A DNA stretch of 64,000 nucleotides from Gonatopus flavifemur (lineage: Eukaryota > Arthropoda > Insecta > Hymenoptera > Dryinidae), in NCBI GenBank assembly GCA_018340375.1, contig JAFFJZ010000031.1, forward strand, positions 434,001 through 498,000, read 5' to 3'. Each line of letters starts with the position of its first letter. The stretch's first letter is position 1. The position numbers were made by a program, and so were the translations under genes. Below, piece by piece: positions 1-11,028 of the stretch. The notes below the pieces were generated by a model that searched no databases, had not been told where the DNA came from, and was given only the letters and a program-made list of their open reading frames with translations.

Positions 1-122
1 AGTTTTTGAAACCTCTAAAGTTGACATCCAGGGTAATTATGGAATGTAGCAATGTTCTCCATGCACAATGCTTGGGTTTAGTCAAGCCCAATTGAAATTT
101 TATATTAGGCTCTGTTCTTGCT

Positions 123-221
123 CTTAGCGTTACCCACAATCGACGACGTGGACGTGGCAAATTTCCAATCCCCTTGAAGTGCTTTATTTTTGTGCGTCCC
201 CTTGCCTCTCACGTTGGGGTA
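123..221. repeat. Fragment of DD41D-element arm
   Basis: This stretch resembles the arm of the fold-back element at 13.34-17.36 kb. Both share a tract running from a serine/glycine-like GCG-TACCCA segment through ACGACGTG-ACGTGG to CCCTTGCCTCTCAC. It directly abuts the 3' end of the next gene, with no terminus or target duplication visible. I read it as a diverged fragment of the same repeat family. Confidence 0.5.
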
Positions 222-1901
222 CTACTTTGAACGAGTACGCTTTCGTTTCTCGTCAAATGATCTTCTTTTTGATTTTCTTCTACGAGCTTCATTGGAATCA
301 CGCTTAAGGTTCCAGCAATAATCTGCTAACATATTTATCCCCGAGACACCTTGATACCTGTTTCTAAATTCACTCAAGTCTTGATGCATCCTTTCTCCAT
401 GCTCTTCACTAAAATCTCCAAGATTCTCAGGAAACCAATCAAGGTGTGAATCGAGAAAATGTAGTGTCAAGCTCTTTAAACACCCCATTTCTTTCTCATT
501 TTTTAATGAGTTTCCAACAATATCTTTATAATCAGGGTCTTTATGATTGTCAAGAAATTTAGTCGCCACCTCTCTGAAACTTTTCCAAGCTGCTTTCTCT
601 GTTATATTCATTTTCCTTTCGAATGTTTCATTTCTCAGGAGGTCTCTTATTTGTGACCCAGTAGATACGCCCTCTTTGATTTCATCTCCGCAAAGATAGG
701 GTAGTACTTCAAAAATATGCATGAACGCAGGACTTTCGTTTCGGCCCATGGCCTTCACCAGTCACTTTGCAAGACCGAGTTTTATATGCAAAGGGGGAAG
801 TAGGACTTCATCGGTTGATATTAAACTTGGACCTATAATATTTTCTACCCCTGGAATTAATTCCTTTCTTAATGGCCAGTCTCTTCTTACATAATGCTTA
901 TCTCGAGCCCAACTATTCCACTCACAGATGAAACAGGGAGAGGGAGTGTTCCCTTTTCGCTGACCTAGTAATATTGTAAATATCTTCAAGTCTCCACAAA
1001 GTTGCCACTGGTTTCGATCGTACTTTAATTTTTGCAAAAGTAATTCCAAATCATGATATTCTCCATCTAGTACAACAGAATGAGCTATTGGTGAAGGGGC
1101 ATAAACTTTACCGTTATGTAACAGTATAGCTTTCAGGCTTCTTGTAGAAGAATCTATGAACAGGCGCCAATCACTTGCTGTGTGCTCTACACCGTATTCT
1201 TGCACTAATCCTTCAATATTATGGCAGTGGACTAGATTTTTCATTTTGGCAAAATATTTCCTGAACGGACGTTCTCTCGAACGATAGAAAGGAATTCTTG
1301 TTTCTTTTGATAGACACTTCTTTCGCTTCAGCCTAGATGCTGAAAGCTCCGATCTATCTTTCGAGAGTCCTAAGTCCCTGCAGAGATCGCTCAATTCGTT
1401 TTGATTAAACGTTTTGTCTTCCGATGTACTCCCTTCATCATCTGATTCTGATGTGCTAAAATTTTCACTTTCTTGAAGTTGGACTATTTCATCTGGCATA
1501 TCTTCATCAACCACCATCTCTTGTTCTGATTCATTAATCTCCATGATGTGATCAGAATCTGTGTGAATAAAAACTGGTGAGGTTACAGATGTTACTCGTG
1601 CGTAAGATATAGAATTCTCATTTCTCCGGTTGTACCCTTTCGAATTTGTTGAACAGAAGTAACAGTCAGTGGTATGATCTGTTGGTGGTCTCCATATCAT
1701 TGGCTGAGAACATACTTTCTTATTGATTCCATTTAAAACGTTGCGGCATTTATGACATATAGGTTGTGGTGTATAAGCGTTATCCAATCATATCGGAACA
1801 TTATAAATTTTGCAATATTTTTCTTTCAGTGACTCTGGAAATGTGATTTTTTTTTATGGAATATACCCCTCACAAACAACACAAAAATGATTGAGTTTCA
1901 T
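222..1901 (-). pseudogene. Broken unclassified arthropod repeat-family protein
   Basis: About 560 codons read on the minus strand, starting near an ATG at 1899-1901. The product has an N-terminal CxxC-type cysteine cluster (CVVCEGYIP, then CHKC and CYFC), an acidic linker, a motif LLPPLHIKLGL, and a C-terminal block with SEEHGERMHQD and ADYCWNLKRDS before a very basic tail. I recall multi-copy arthropod proteins with this architecture, and I infer that they belong to a transposable element. I cannot assign a superfamily or a reaction. The gene is dead as it stands: there is a frameshift in the poly-T run near 1849-1856, an in-frame TGA at 1788-1790 and another at 759-761. Frame is otherwise kept across both stops. 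No terminal repeats were found around it. Confidence 0.6.
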
Positions 1902-2150
1902 GAAACATGATAAATTTCTTGGAGCATTAGACTCTACAGAGGCCAAGTTTCCCACCAATGTACAGCTGCGGTCGCATGATGACAACGCCTGCGGACCCGC
2001 TTTCCCACCCTGACCAGCCGCCGATTCTGGATTTCCGTGATCCTGTCTCGTAAGTTTTTTATAAGTAGTTGCCATGACAGCATGTAAGCCGTAACCCAGG
2101 GACTGCGCTGGATAGTGAGACAACTCCGTTGCCCACCGTCGCCACGTGGA

Positions 2151-3240
2151 GTTGCCCTGGGGGCAACTACATCTTTATATTAGATTTTGAAACAAGACTG
2201 AGCTAGATCCATAAGAAATAAGGAAAAACTCCAACTATATTGCCTAAAGCACCAACCAATTGAAAACAACCTGGTCAAAGACACCAACTCGGAATAATTC
2301 TATACATAACGTGATTCCAATACACCTGGCATATACACCGGTTCCATATGGAAAAAACCGAATTCAAGACCCACGGGAAAAGCTTTATTTTTGTAATGAG
2401 CTACAGAATCATACTCAGAAACCTCTAAATCATATACATGAATTTTTCCGAAACTTTTTGGTCGACATATGTTTATGTGACCTTAAAATGACCTCAAAAA
2501 CGTACGCATGATTTTTTCAAGATTGTTTCCTTTTGGAATTAGAGCCGGATTTCTTCGTTCAGACGAACGTTCGCGAACTTGCTTACCTTCAACTACCGAA
2601 ATTTTGTTCGTGACGGATTAAGCGGACTGTAGTAAGGATATGTAAACAAAAGCGTGGGAGTGAAGGCAACTCGACTGAACAACGGTATCCAGTTGAACAA
2701 AAGGATTGACTTCACTTGAATCGTACAAGAATGAGACGAAGCACTTTGAATTCACACAGTGATTGTTACTCGCGTATAATAGATTGGAGACAAGACTCCT
2801 TTTGATCATGTAAACGATCGATCATATCACGATCGAGTGGATGCAATTGAGTAGCAAATACGGAGGCTAGCGTGTATAAGGGAACTCGTAACTCATCATC
2901 GATATACGATCGATGGATCTGTAACAATTATCGCGTTGAACTTGTTTTAACTCGAGACAAGACTCAGACAGTTTCATGAGATAATTGTAGCACGGCGAAA
3001 ATTGAATTGGAGCATCGGCCCTTGGAAAAGGTGGCCAGCAATGATATAATAGTTAGGAGGCGGAAGGGGCATGAGGTGATCTATATTCAGCCAATAATAG
3101 GCCATATTGAATGTCACGTCATACTCTCCTTTCCTCTCCATCAGTTTGGTGGCACACGACTGAGCAAGGACGTACGCCTGGATATCCGATAGTTTGGAAA
3201 TTTTGCAGAGGTGTAGACATAATCGAGCCAATCTTTGACA
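2151..3240. other. Noncoding stretch, no gene recognised
   Basis: Opens with a short hairpin (TTGCCCTGGGGGCAA near 2151-2165). No supported gene follows. The segment 2260-2510 loosely resembles the TGACCTT repeat units further right. Two copies of GAGACAAGACTC (near 2785 and 2952) hint at a decayed long terminal repeat, but I could not define its ends. Confidence 0.3.
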
Positions 3241-3725
3241 CAGATTTTTTCGGTCGCATCAAGTCACTTTGACCTTCAAATGACCTTCAAATGACCTTAA
3301 AGAGACCTTTATATGATCTTCATCAAAATCTTCTGGCCAGACGAACTACAAAATAGAATTCAGAGGCCTTGAAAACATGCGCAAAAATTTTTCGCAGATA
3401 TTTTCGTGAAAATATGTTGATTTGACCTTAAAATGACCTAAAAATGACCTTAGACAAAGGCGAAAGGCCAAAAAAGTACGGAATCGTATTCAGGGACCTC
3501 AAAAACATACGCATGAGTTTTTTCAGGTTTTTTCGGTCGCATCAAGTCACTTTGCCCTTCAAATAACCTTAAAAACACCTTCATATGATCTTCATCAAAA
3601 TCTTCTCGCCAGACAAACTACAAAATAGAATTCAGAGGCCTCAAAAACATGCGCAAGAATTTTTCACAGATATTTTCGTGGAGATATGTTGATTCGACCT
3701 TAAAATGACCTTAAAATGACCTTGA
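3241..3725. repeat. Tandem ~283-bp repeat rich in TGACCTT
   Basis: Two adjacent units, offset by about 283 bp, each begin near a CGGTCGCATCAAGTCACTTT tract (3251 and 3534). Both carry ACTACAAAATAGAATTCAGAGGCC, written here in pieces, and runs of GACCTTAAAATGACCT. A more diverged unit lies at 2340-2510. The repeated TGACCTT (AAGGTCA on the other strand) is the same half-site motif found in the DD41D terminal repeats of this window. Confidence 0.7.
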
Positions 3726-5123
3726 ACCTGATGTGATGCAGGTTAACCAACCCACTCACCGTAATCAGCGACCTGACAAACCCCCAGAGCCCTATAGCGT
3801 TTTTCATGTTTTTTTTTATATCAAATGTTGACCTATTATAATTTCTCCATTGGCGCGAACATTGCCAATTTCTAACGAATAGTTTGTTCCAAACTCTCAT
3901 CAAAACGTACCTCGATGCGTACACAACCATGTTTCACGAGGTTTCAATGTGTTGCGCGATGAGCGGAGAGGTCTGGAGTTCGAATGCGAATGAACGATAG
4001 CCATCAGGGTGATCTTCTCTTGCAATTGAATTCCCTCCGTTCAAGAAAAAATGCGAGTTGCAGAGGAAAGAGTATAGTCGGCGTCTACGGAAATGCGTTT
4101 ATCCCCGTTCAAACATGGTTGAAGAGGTGAACTATGAATCCGCTCTCCATCCACGCATGGAGACAAAAAATTGATGCCATAATCTTGGAAGTCATGAGAA
4201 TTGAAAGTACGATTACCGTTGGAGGCCTTATTATCCACGAATCCGAGGATGATTCTTTTCCGTAATTGTCCTAATATCACATTATCTCATGTTCCACTGA
4301 TCACTCCCGTATGGATGATGGATGATTCCCCTTCAACCCGTGTTGAAGGGTATTTAGCCGTAAATTCAGCAAACATCTTAGCATGTGTGATTGAAACACC
4401 AGGATTAATTTTCGCCCTACGTGATTATAATGCGGTTTCGAGTATGTATAATTTTGATGATAAGTTCTGTGCTTGCATCGAACAATAAGCATTCTTCGAA
4501 CGAACCAAACCTAAACGAACTATAACAACATTGAGTAAAAACTTGTCCTGATTTGGAACGTTGAAGTGCAAATGACCCATCATATCGATTCTATCATCAT
4601 CTCTAACGAATTGCTGTTGTTTTGCAAGCCCTTCATTTCGGCCAGGTGCTGTTAATGATCCTGGTAGAGTATCCATTTGCCCTGGAGTGTCTTGATACCA
4701 GAAGATGAGATTTTCCAGCTAGTGATGCATAATCCAATGATGATTCGATGTAAGCTCTACATCCGTAACGATTGTTGGGTGGGGGAACAACTTCTCAATC
4801 TCAAAATACAATCGATTGATTTAACATAGAATTAAGAAGACTATTCACAGGAGCAACGAGGATTGAGGTTGGTGCTGTCGATGTGGCGGCGACTTTTACA
4901 AATTCAACTTGTACACATACTCAACATGGTGTGTGGGATCTCAATATCTTTCCTCATGCCCTGGTATGACGAATTCTATCAGGGAATCATTAGGTAGAGA
5001 ATAAACGAGCTTGTAATGTATCCATTGTGAACTTTCAACTCTTGTTTGCGTCGGAGGTATTGAAAATGTATCGAGGTCAGAATTAATACATCCAAAAGGA
5101 TGAGAATGTAATGACATTTCCAA
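3700..5123 (-). pseudogene. Polinton/Maverick F54H12.2-like capsid-type protein, decayed
   Basis: Minus-strand pieces in several frames keep the order expected of the Maverick-associated F54H12.2-like family. The N-terminal PPTQTRVESSQWIHYK and VIPGHEERY lie at 4941-5123. A middle block with GHLHFNVPNQDKFL is at 4425-4676. A block with VILGQLRKRIILGFVDNKA and LSPCVDGERI follows at 4041-4280, with a weak tail at about 3830-3960. Family members are thought to be virion or minor structural proteins of these virus-like transposons (established for the family only in broad terms). Several frameshifts and stops make it non-functional. It lies directly downstream of the small basic gene at 5129-5560, as expected for one transcription direction. 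Confidence 0.7.
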
Positions 5124-5128
5124 AAATT

Positions 5129-5560
5129 TTAGTTCAATCGGAGTCTGTTGAATATATCCGAAACGGTATGCCTTTTTGTTGTTCTGACTCTACTCTTCTT
5201 CTTCGCGAAATTTTTCTTGCGTTTCGTATAACGTCCTTTGGCTCCACTTCCTTCCGTTTCCTTCACAACTCCTTTTTGATCAATTTTTTTTACTCTCACG
5301 TTTTCTACGACACGATGTGTATGATGGCGGGAGAGCGGAGGGTGACTGAACGTTTTTATTGATCCCCATCTCCCTATAACCACATCCTCCCATAAGTTTA
5401 CCGATTCCTCCTCCAGCTTTTCTGTTTAATGTATTCGGAGACTCTTTGAAGCGTGATTTGAGCGCTTGTTTCAAAGGGATATGATGATTATCAATATCAC
5501 CCAGCACATTTATGCCTGCGTTCAAGGCTTCTCCACCAATGATACGGGCTTCACGTGTGA
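5129..5560 (-). pseudogene. Polinton-type small basic minor-capsid-like protein, decayed
   Basis: The minus strand encodes a segment with NVLGDI, a run of PLKQALKSRFKES, LNRKAGGGIGKLM and a GCGY motif (5280-5525). It is followed in another frame by a lysine/arginine-rich tail ending in HTVSDIFNRL (5129-5383). A glycine-rich/hydrophobic start followed by a basic tail is the usual make-up of the small core or minor capsid protein found beside F54H12.2-like genes in Mavericks. At least one frameshift separates the two halves. It ends only a few bases before the next gene's start region, which fits compact viral-style packing. Confidence 0.6.
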
Positions 5561-6051
5561 GGTATGGCGAAACTTAATGGAACAGTCTTCCTAGAAAGCT
5601 CCCTACACCATGTCCCCATTCATAAGGTGAACCCACAAGAACACGAGTGAATTGGCGATTGGTATTTCTTGAGTGTAAACCATAGCCTAGTTGATCGTTA
5701 CCGTTATGGAAATCCTCGCTCATTGTTCCGGGATTCTTTTATCAACGTTATCCATGTATCATTCAACGAATTTTTCAATGAAACGATCTGGAGTGTAATG
5801 TAACAGTCGAAGTTCCAAACTCGAATAGTATCACTTCACCAAGTTGATCTCTCATATCTATTTCGATTGTACCAAAACATGTATTCAACAATGGGATTCA
5901 TTGTGGTGTTGAATATAATTTCACTTCGTGGGAACCGTACACGTAGTCCTTCGTATATGATTGCAAAATACGCAAAAGTGGTACTCCAACATCCCCAACT
6001 ATCTATAGTTTAGATAGATAGATTGGCTCTCTGCAGAGCCAATAATACTTC

Positions 6052-6669
6052 TTATGATTCTTCAATCGTCGTTCCTTTGGTAGAAGTTCTTGAAGGTCCT
6101 GAATTTTCCCACATATGATTGATATCTCCATCACGAGGAGCTTCCATTTCGAATCCTGGTGAACGGGAGAGTTTGACATCTAAATGAATGAAATGATTAT
6201 CTTGACATTTTTCATTCCTCATACATGTCGATATAAGGTATGGCCGACAGCCATTGTGACGATCGTATACTAATTCCCAATGTTCCAAACCATCAGAATT
6301 AATTTCCAGAAGTGCTTGATTTTTAGCGTCTATGATGTCCTTGACGGATATGTGAACGCCAAAACGAATTTTAATGGAGCGATAACATCGTATTCGGTTC
6401 GTTCCGTCTCTTCTCGGATCATTCACATTCAACATTGGATACAAATCTATTTCCCATCAATCATATCGAATATGAAGAGAACTCTTAGGAAATTGAATTT
6501 CGGTGAGAGCAACTTCCCATTTCCCTGGTGAATTCATTTGATTGAGTAAATGCGTGGTGTACCGTGTCCTTGTATTATCGGAGGAACATTTCATGCTCCT
6601 ATTGCTTGTTAACACAATATTAAATCGCTCTTTCATCATGTAGAATGATTCTTCCACATACGACGCCAA
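6052..6669 (-). pseudogene. Polinton-associated GKWEVAL protein, decayed
   Basis: Two minus-strand pieces. The N-terminal one (6457-6669) carries NIVLTSNRSMKC and the hallmark PGKWEVALTEIQFP. The second (6052-6444) has VHISVKDIIDAKNQALLE. Proteins starting with this hallmark occur next to the F54H12.2-like and integrase genes in Maverick-like elements of arthropods and Hydra. Their role is not firmly known, and a structural role is my inference. A stop separates the pieces just before 6457. It lies between the integrase and the basic minor-capsid gene, in the same orientation. Confidence 0.6.
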
Positions 6670-7078
6670 TATCTAAGAATTAAATTTCTTGTAGGAATTT
6701 TGGTCAAGTGATGCGATGAGAGTCTATACCCTCGATAGATCGGATTTTGTGTCGAAGTATGTTGAAAACTATCGCGTTCGAATATGGATGAAGTTCAGAG
6801 TGGAACTGGTTCCGGGACTACGTGTGTCCGATACCTTACGAATATCGGTATGTACGGGTCGTCCGATCAAAAGGCTGTGATGATGATGAACAGTAATTTT
6901 AATATAATGGAAGATATAAAAAACTGGGTATAAAAACTGTGTCGTCGTAGACGGACTGTCACGCGCGTTGCCTCAGCTTGATGCTTCGAGTTCGTATGTC
7001 GAATACGAGAACGGGAACTCGACGTGTGTACGTTGAAGTACCAGGAACGAGTGTCCTTTAAGACGCGGCCGTTGCTTC

Positions 7079-7240
7079 TCACATGCCCGGTTTCTCCCCA
7101 CGCCGGGTTGAGAACCTTGCATGCGCAGATACTTGAGACCCTACATTCCCCCCCCCCGGTTTCTCCCCACGCCGGGTTGAGAAGCGCGCATGCGCGAATA
7201 CTTGAGATCCTACATTCTCAGGGTTTCCACGCCATCTAAC
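7079..7240. repeat. In-frame 69-bp tandem duplication
   Basis: Two copies of GGTTTCTCCCCACGCCGGGT start at 7089 and 7158, separated by a poly-C run, each followed by CATGCGC and ACTTGAGA. The 69-bp offset equals 23 codons. On the minus strand both copies stay open in the frame running out of the integrase C-terminus, giving a repeated VGSQV-AHARFSTRRGEKPG segment. It is not part of any integrase domain I know. Confidence 0.7.
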
Positions 7241-7641
7241 GAACAACTGTTTATCTTCACCTGGTCTTTTGGTACTTATAATCTGATCAACATTAGATCC
7301 TCCTTGTTCAATGTCTTTTCTTACTCTATTCAGTTCTGCTCCGTGAAAAAACCCATCAATGATTCCGCCATTTCCATCCTCTAACTCATACGCATGTGAT
7401 CTTCGCCAACGTAATATCCGATGAATGGTGAACATTCCTTCACTCCATCCCGCTTCATATCCTTCTCCGAATATACCTTTTGCCTGACTAATACAAACGG
7501 AATTTCCAACCGCACATTTAGGTGTACTTTGATTGGAATTTTTGTAACGTTTCTCAGTATTTTCGAGTGCTGTAGAAGCATTTTGTAGAGTCACGGTCAA
7601 GAACTTATTTTCAGAGTTGAATGAACAGTATGATTATACCC

Positions 7642-9540
7642 AACAACCCATGGATAACGGGAGAAATTTTAGAATTCATAAAGGAAAGAAGAAAATATAA
7701 GGATAATGATAGCCAAGAAGGCCAGCAACGATACAAATCATTGAGGAATAAAAGAATAAGAGGAGCAAGGAAAGCAAAAGAACAGTGGTTAGAAGAGGAA
7801 TGTCAGGAAATAGAAATAAGATTGCATTTAGGAAAAATAGATGAAGCATATAGAATTATTGAAAGATTTTTCGGACAAATGGAATCTAGAAGCAATAAGA
7901 TTAGAAACTCTCTAGGACGACAATTGATAAGAACGGAAGAGGAAAAAGAACAGTGGATCAATCATTTGGAAGACTTGTATAGAGGAAACGATGATATAGC
8001 GCTTTCAGAGGAGGAGGAGGATGTAGATGAGGAAGAATTGGGAGATTCGATATTGAGATCAGAATGCGACAAGGCTTTGGAAGAATTGAGAAATAATAAA
8101 GCGCCAGGCATAGATGGCATAAGTGCGGACCTTATAAAAGCCTCCAGTGAAGGAACTCCTGACGCACTGTTTGAATTGATTAGAGATATGTACGAAAAAG
8201 GAGAAGTACCGGAAGATTTCCGAAAGAATAAAATTGTCGCTATCCCGAAAAAACAAGGGGCAGACAAATGCGAGAACTACAGAACGATCAGTTTCACTTC
8301 ACATGCTTCGAAAATACTGACCAGAATTATATACAGGAGGATGAAGAATAAAATAGAGAGTAGATTGGCAGAAGATCAGTTTGGTTTTAGAAAAAATAGA
8401 GGAACGCGAGAAGCAATTTCAGCACTTAGGGCAGTAATAGAGAAAAGGATAGCGCTGAAGAAATCTGTGTACATAGGTTTTGTAGATATACAAAAGGCTT
8501 TCGATAATGTGGACTGGGAGAAGATGTTTGCGATCCTGAAGAAGGTGTGAATAAATTATAAAGATAGAAGAATAATATACGAATTATATAAGAATCAAAG
8601 TGCAGTAATAGACATAGAGGGTCAGGAAGGGGAAGCACAAATAAGAAGAGGGGTGAGACAAGGATGCTCATTATCGCCACTGATTTTCAATTTATGTATA
8701 GAAGAAGCAATGAACGAAGTGAAGGAGGGAATTCAATCGAAATTACAGATTCAGGGAGAAAATATAGGTATGTTGAGATTCGCGGATGACATAGCTATAC
8801 TTGCCACGAGTAGTACTGAGTTAGAAAATATTCTCAACACTATGAGAACAATGTTATTGGAAAACTATTGTATGAATATCAATGAAGACGAAACAAAATT
8901 CATGATGTGTACAGCAGCGAAAACAGCTAGAAGAACGAGAATCAAAATAGATACCGAGACAATTGAACAGGTAAAAGAATTCAAATATCTAGGAAGCATA
9001 ATTACAGAAAACGGCAAGAGCGAAAGAGATATAAGAGCAAGAATAGCACAAGGGAAACAGGCTTTTTACCAAAAGAAACAGTTACTATGCTCAAAAAATA
9101 TAAGCTTGGAAGTAAGGAAAAAATTCTTGAAAAGTTATGTTTGGAGCACCGCATTATATGGTTGCGGAACTTGGACAATGGGGAAAACTGATCAACGAAG
9201 ACTGGAAGCTTTTGAAATGTGGTGTTATAGGAGGATGCTCAGAATAAAATGGATAGACAAAGTCAAAAATGAAGAAGTACTCGAGCAGATAAATGAAGAA
9301 AGAAATCTTCTGAAACACATCGTAAAAAGGAGAAGCAATCTTATAGGACACACATTACGGCATGGGAGTTCATTGAAAACAATATTGGGAGGGAAAATGG
9401 ATGGTAAAACTGGTGGAGGTAGACCTAGAGCAAGTTATATGAAGCAAATCGTACAAGACAAGGGATGCAGTAGATATGTAGAAATTAAACGTTTGGCGGA
9501 TAATAGACAGGGGTGGAGGGTTCCATCAAACCAGTCGTAA
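7642..9540 (+). pseudogene. LINE reverse transcriptase with one TGA stop
   Basis: RT domain with NNKAPGIDGISADLI, CENYRTIS, DQFGFRKNRGTREA, GFVDIQKAFDNV, RQGCSLSPLIFNL and the catalytic FADD at 8779-8790. A C-terminal region follows, with YLGSI, TALYGCGTWTM and a GRPRASY motif. An in-frame TGA at 8548-8550 interrupts the ORF between the VDIQKAFD and RQGCSL motifs. The frame is the same on both sides and no other lesion is visible. The homologous copy at 14.4-16.7 kb is more damaged. The product would reverse-transcribe the element RNA at a nicked genomic target. This copy is inactive because it has no endonuclease and is interrupted. Confidence 0.8.
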
Positions 9541-9565
9541 GACTGATTACTTCATGATGATGATG
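7642..9565 (+). mobile_element. RTE-like LINE, 5'-truncated, inserted in integrase
   Basis: A non-LTR retrotransposon lacking its endonuclease region. It starts in the linker before the RT (PWITGEILEFI) and ends in a (ATG)n tail at about 9553-9570, a simple-repeat tail typical of RTE-type LINEs. The 12-bp direct repeat ATGATTATACCC flanks it at 7630-7641 and 9566-9577, the right copy merging with the tail. This is the expected product of target-primed reverse transcription. Clade assignment beyond RTE-like is uncertain. Confidence 0.8.
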
Positions 9566-10272
9566 ATGATTATACCCGTGCACAATCTTTTGTAATACGT
9601 CGATACAGCAATTCGTATTCATATGAGTGGAGTGACGCCACATTCGTTCTCTTAATGTACGGTTGAATCGTCCTACTACAGCGCCTTTCACATCTGGATT
9701 TCTTGTGAATCGCATTCCTACATCATTGCTAGTTGGAGAATCACGGAATATTGAGGAAATAATTCTCTACTCTCGACACACTGTATGTACAATGGTTCAC
9801 GGTGATCACTCGTTGATGAAATTTGTTTCATAGCATTTATTACTGCAGAGGTTGTTTTGTCATTCAATGATCCGTCCATACAAATTCACTCAGATTGTCG
9901 ATGGCAACGAGTATGTAACAATAACCATTGTTGTAAGTTCGTAAACTACGTGAATCCACCGAGTTAACATCCCACCCGTCATCGATATCCGTGACATTAT
10001 AATGTTTACGAGGAAATTCTTCACGAATAGGCTTGTGTAGAGTGTCAGCATCTTGAGCTTCCAGCCATTCGATTCCTTTTTGTTTGGATTCGACAAGATC
10101 TTGCGGAGCTTCCATAGGATCGTTCCGTGATTGAGATGTAGCATAGTGCGATGAATCATAATATATTTCCTTCTCAGTTCATCCATTATTTGAATTCCAT
10201 AGAATCCCATTCACCGATACCGTCCTTTCTACGTGTTTTCATCGTACGTGTCTTATTCATAGAACGTTTCGT

Positions 10273-10551
10273 TCAATTTCGACTGCGTTTACCATCAGAT
10301 GACTCACTACTATTATTGATAGATGAATATTGAGTTTTTTTACCTCCCTCGTTATTGGAATTCTCATCACTCCCCAAATTTCCTGACGTGTTTTCCGATT
10401 TTTCAGGTGGTAAAGGGGTACAGATTTCAGAAGGCGTTGTCAAATTCCACATATCAGCGTTACCAATATATTCAAGGGGTGCATTGATATCAAACAGCAA
10501 CTGAGCGAATGGATTCTGACCAATAGATTTCGGAGTTTCCCTGGAACGCAT
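10273..10551 (-). CDS. Polinton-associated hypothetical protein (partial)
   Basis: A 92-codon minus-strand ORF, serine/asparagine/glutamate-rich toward the end, ending DGKRSRN. It lies just upstream of the integrase and downstream of the 10651 ORF in the same direction, as small accessory genes do in Maverick-like blocks. I do not recognise a domain. It may be the remains of a longer gene. Confidence 0.35.
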   Translation of the reverse strand: MRSRETPKSIGQNPFAQLLFDINAPLEYIGNADMWNLTTPSEICTPLPPEKSENTSGNLGSDENSNNEGGKKTQYSSINNSSESSDGKRSRN

Positions 10552-10650
10552 GGCACCGTTGATTCAATCGACACAGTCGGAACGTGGGATCGGACAATCA
10601 TCTATAACAATATTCTCTTCATGAATACAGCTTACACGTGATAATGATTG

Positions 10651-11028
10651 TCAATGTTCTAATAAAAGTTCAGCCTTTTCACGATGAAGTTTTGGGATGG
10701 TTTTGAGCATCAAATCGTTCTTCATACTCCATGGAGATTCGTTTTGTACAAGATGGTCAGCGACGCCTGCTTTGTTTGTTGATTCTCCATCTTCATCCTG
10801 TCTTGTATGTACCAAGTGAGAATTTTCAAAGGAAAATAAATATCTCCGTGAAGCTTGCTGATATGAATTCCATTGCTTGCATGTGTTTTGTTGTGAATTC
10901 AAGATATCGCTCATTCCTTTATCAAGTTGCGATAAAATATCACTAGAGGTTCGGACAGTATTTGTTTCCTCAATGTTAGATGATGAATCTGTCCCAGGTG
11001 ACGATGGTTTTCGAATATCTCCTTCCAT
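10651..11028 (-). CDS. Polinton-associated hypothetical protein
   Basis: A 125-codon minus-strand ORF with a polar N-terminus and a helix-rich middle (DILSQLDKGMSDIL, then NSYQQASRRYLFSFEN). It is the first readable piece of the minus-strand Maverick-like block. Short, charged, helical proteins sit beside the integrase in many such elements, but no function can be given from sequence. No DNA polymerase B, packaging ATPase, protease or major capsid gene was recognised in the window. Confidence 0.4.
   Translation of the reverse strand: MEGDIRKPSSPGTDSSSNIEETNTVRTSSDILSQLDKGMSDILNSQQNTCKQWNSYQQASRRYLFSFENSHLVHTRQDEDGESTNKAGVADHLVQNESPWSMKNDLMLKTIPKLHREKAELLLEH

Larger units (their letters stand above)
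7200..10200 (-). pseudogene. Polinton/Maverick integrase, split by a LINE
   Basis: Retroviral-type (KRBA2-like) integrase read on the minus strand. The N-terminal and core part lies at 9578-10200: an LHKPIREEFPRKHY segment, then DIDDGWDVNSVD with the first catalytic Asp region, then YCYILVAIDNLSEFVW. Next comes DVKGAVVGRFNRTLRERMW, covering the region of the catalytic Glu, and KIVHGYN. The C-terminal chromo-like part is at 7240-7600, with VGNSVCISQAKGIF, GWSEGMFTIHRI and an ELEDGNGGIIDG segment. The two parts are separated by the LINE at 7642-9565, and a further stop/frameshift lies at about 7600-7610. The family joins element DNA to the host genome. This copy cannot do so. Confidence 0.75.
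3700..11028 (-). mobile_element. Polinton/Maverick (adintovirus-like) relic
   Basis: Gene order on the minus strand: two small hypotheticals, integrase, GKWEVAL protein, small basic capsid-type protein, F54H12.2-like protein. This combination is characteristic of Maverick-type virus-like transposons. All recognisable genes are decayed, and no terminal inverted repeats were located. The protein-primed DNA polymerase end is absent. Its boundaries are only those of the recognisable coding pieces. Confidence 0.65.

Noticed and set aside
2974..3231. Overlapping 85- and 61-codon ORFs on opposite strands
   Set aside because: Short, no domain, and both cross into repeat sequence.
7962..8267. Minus-strand ORFs opposite the LINE reverse transcriptase
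   Set aside because: They are antisense shadows of the RT frame with serine-rich low-complexity content.
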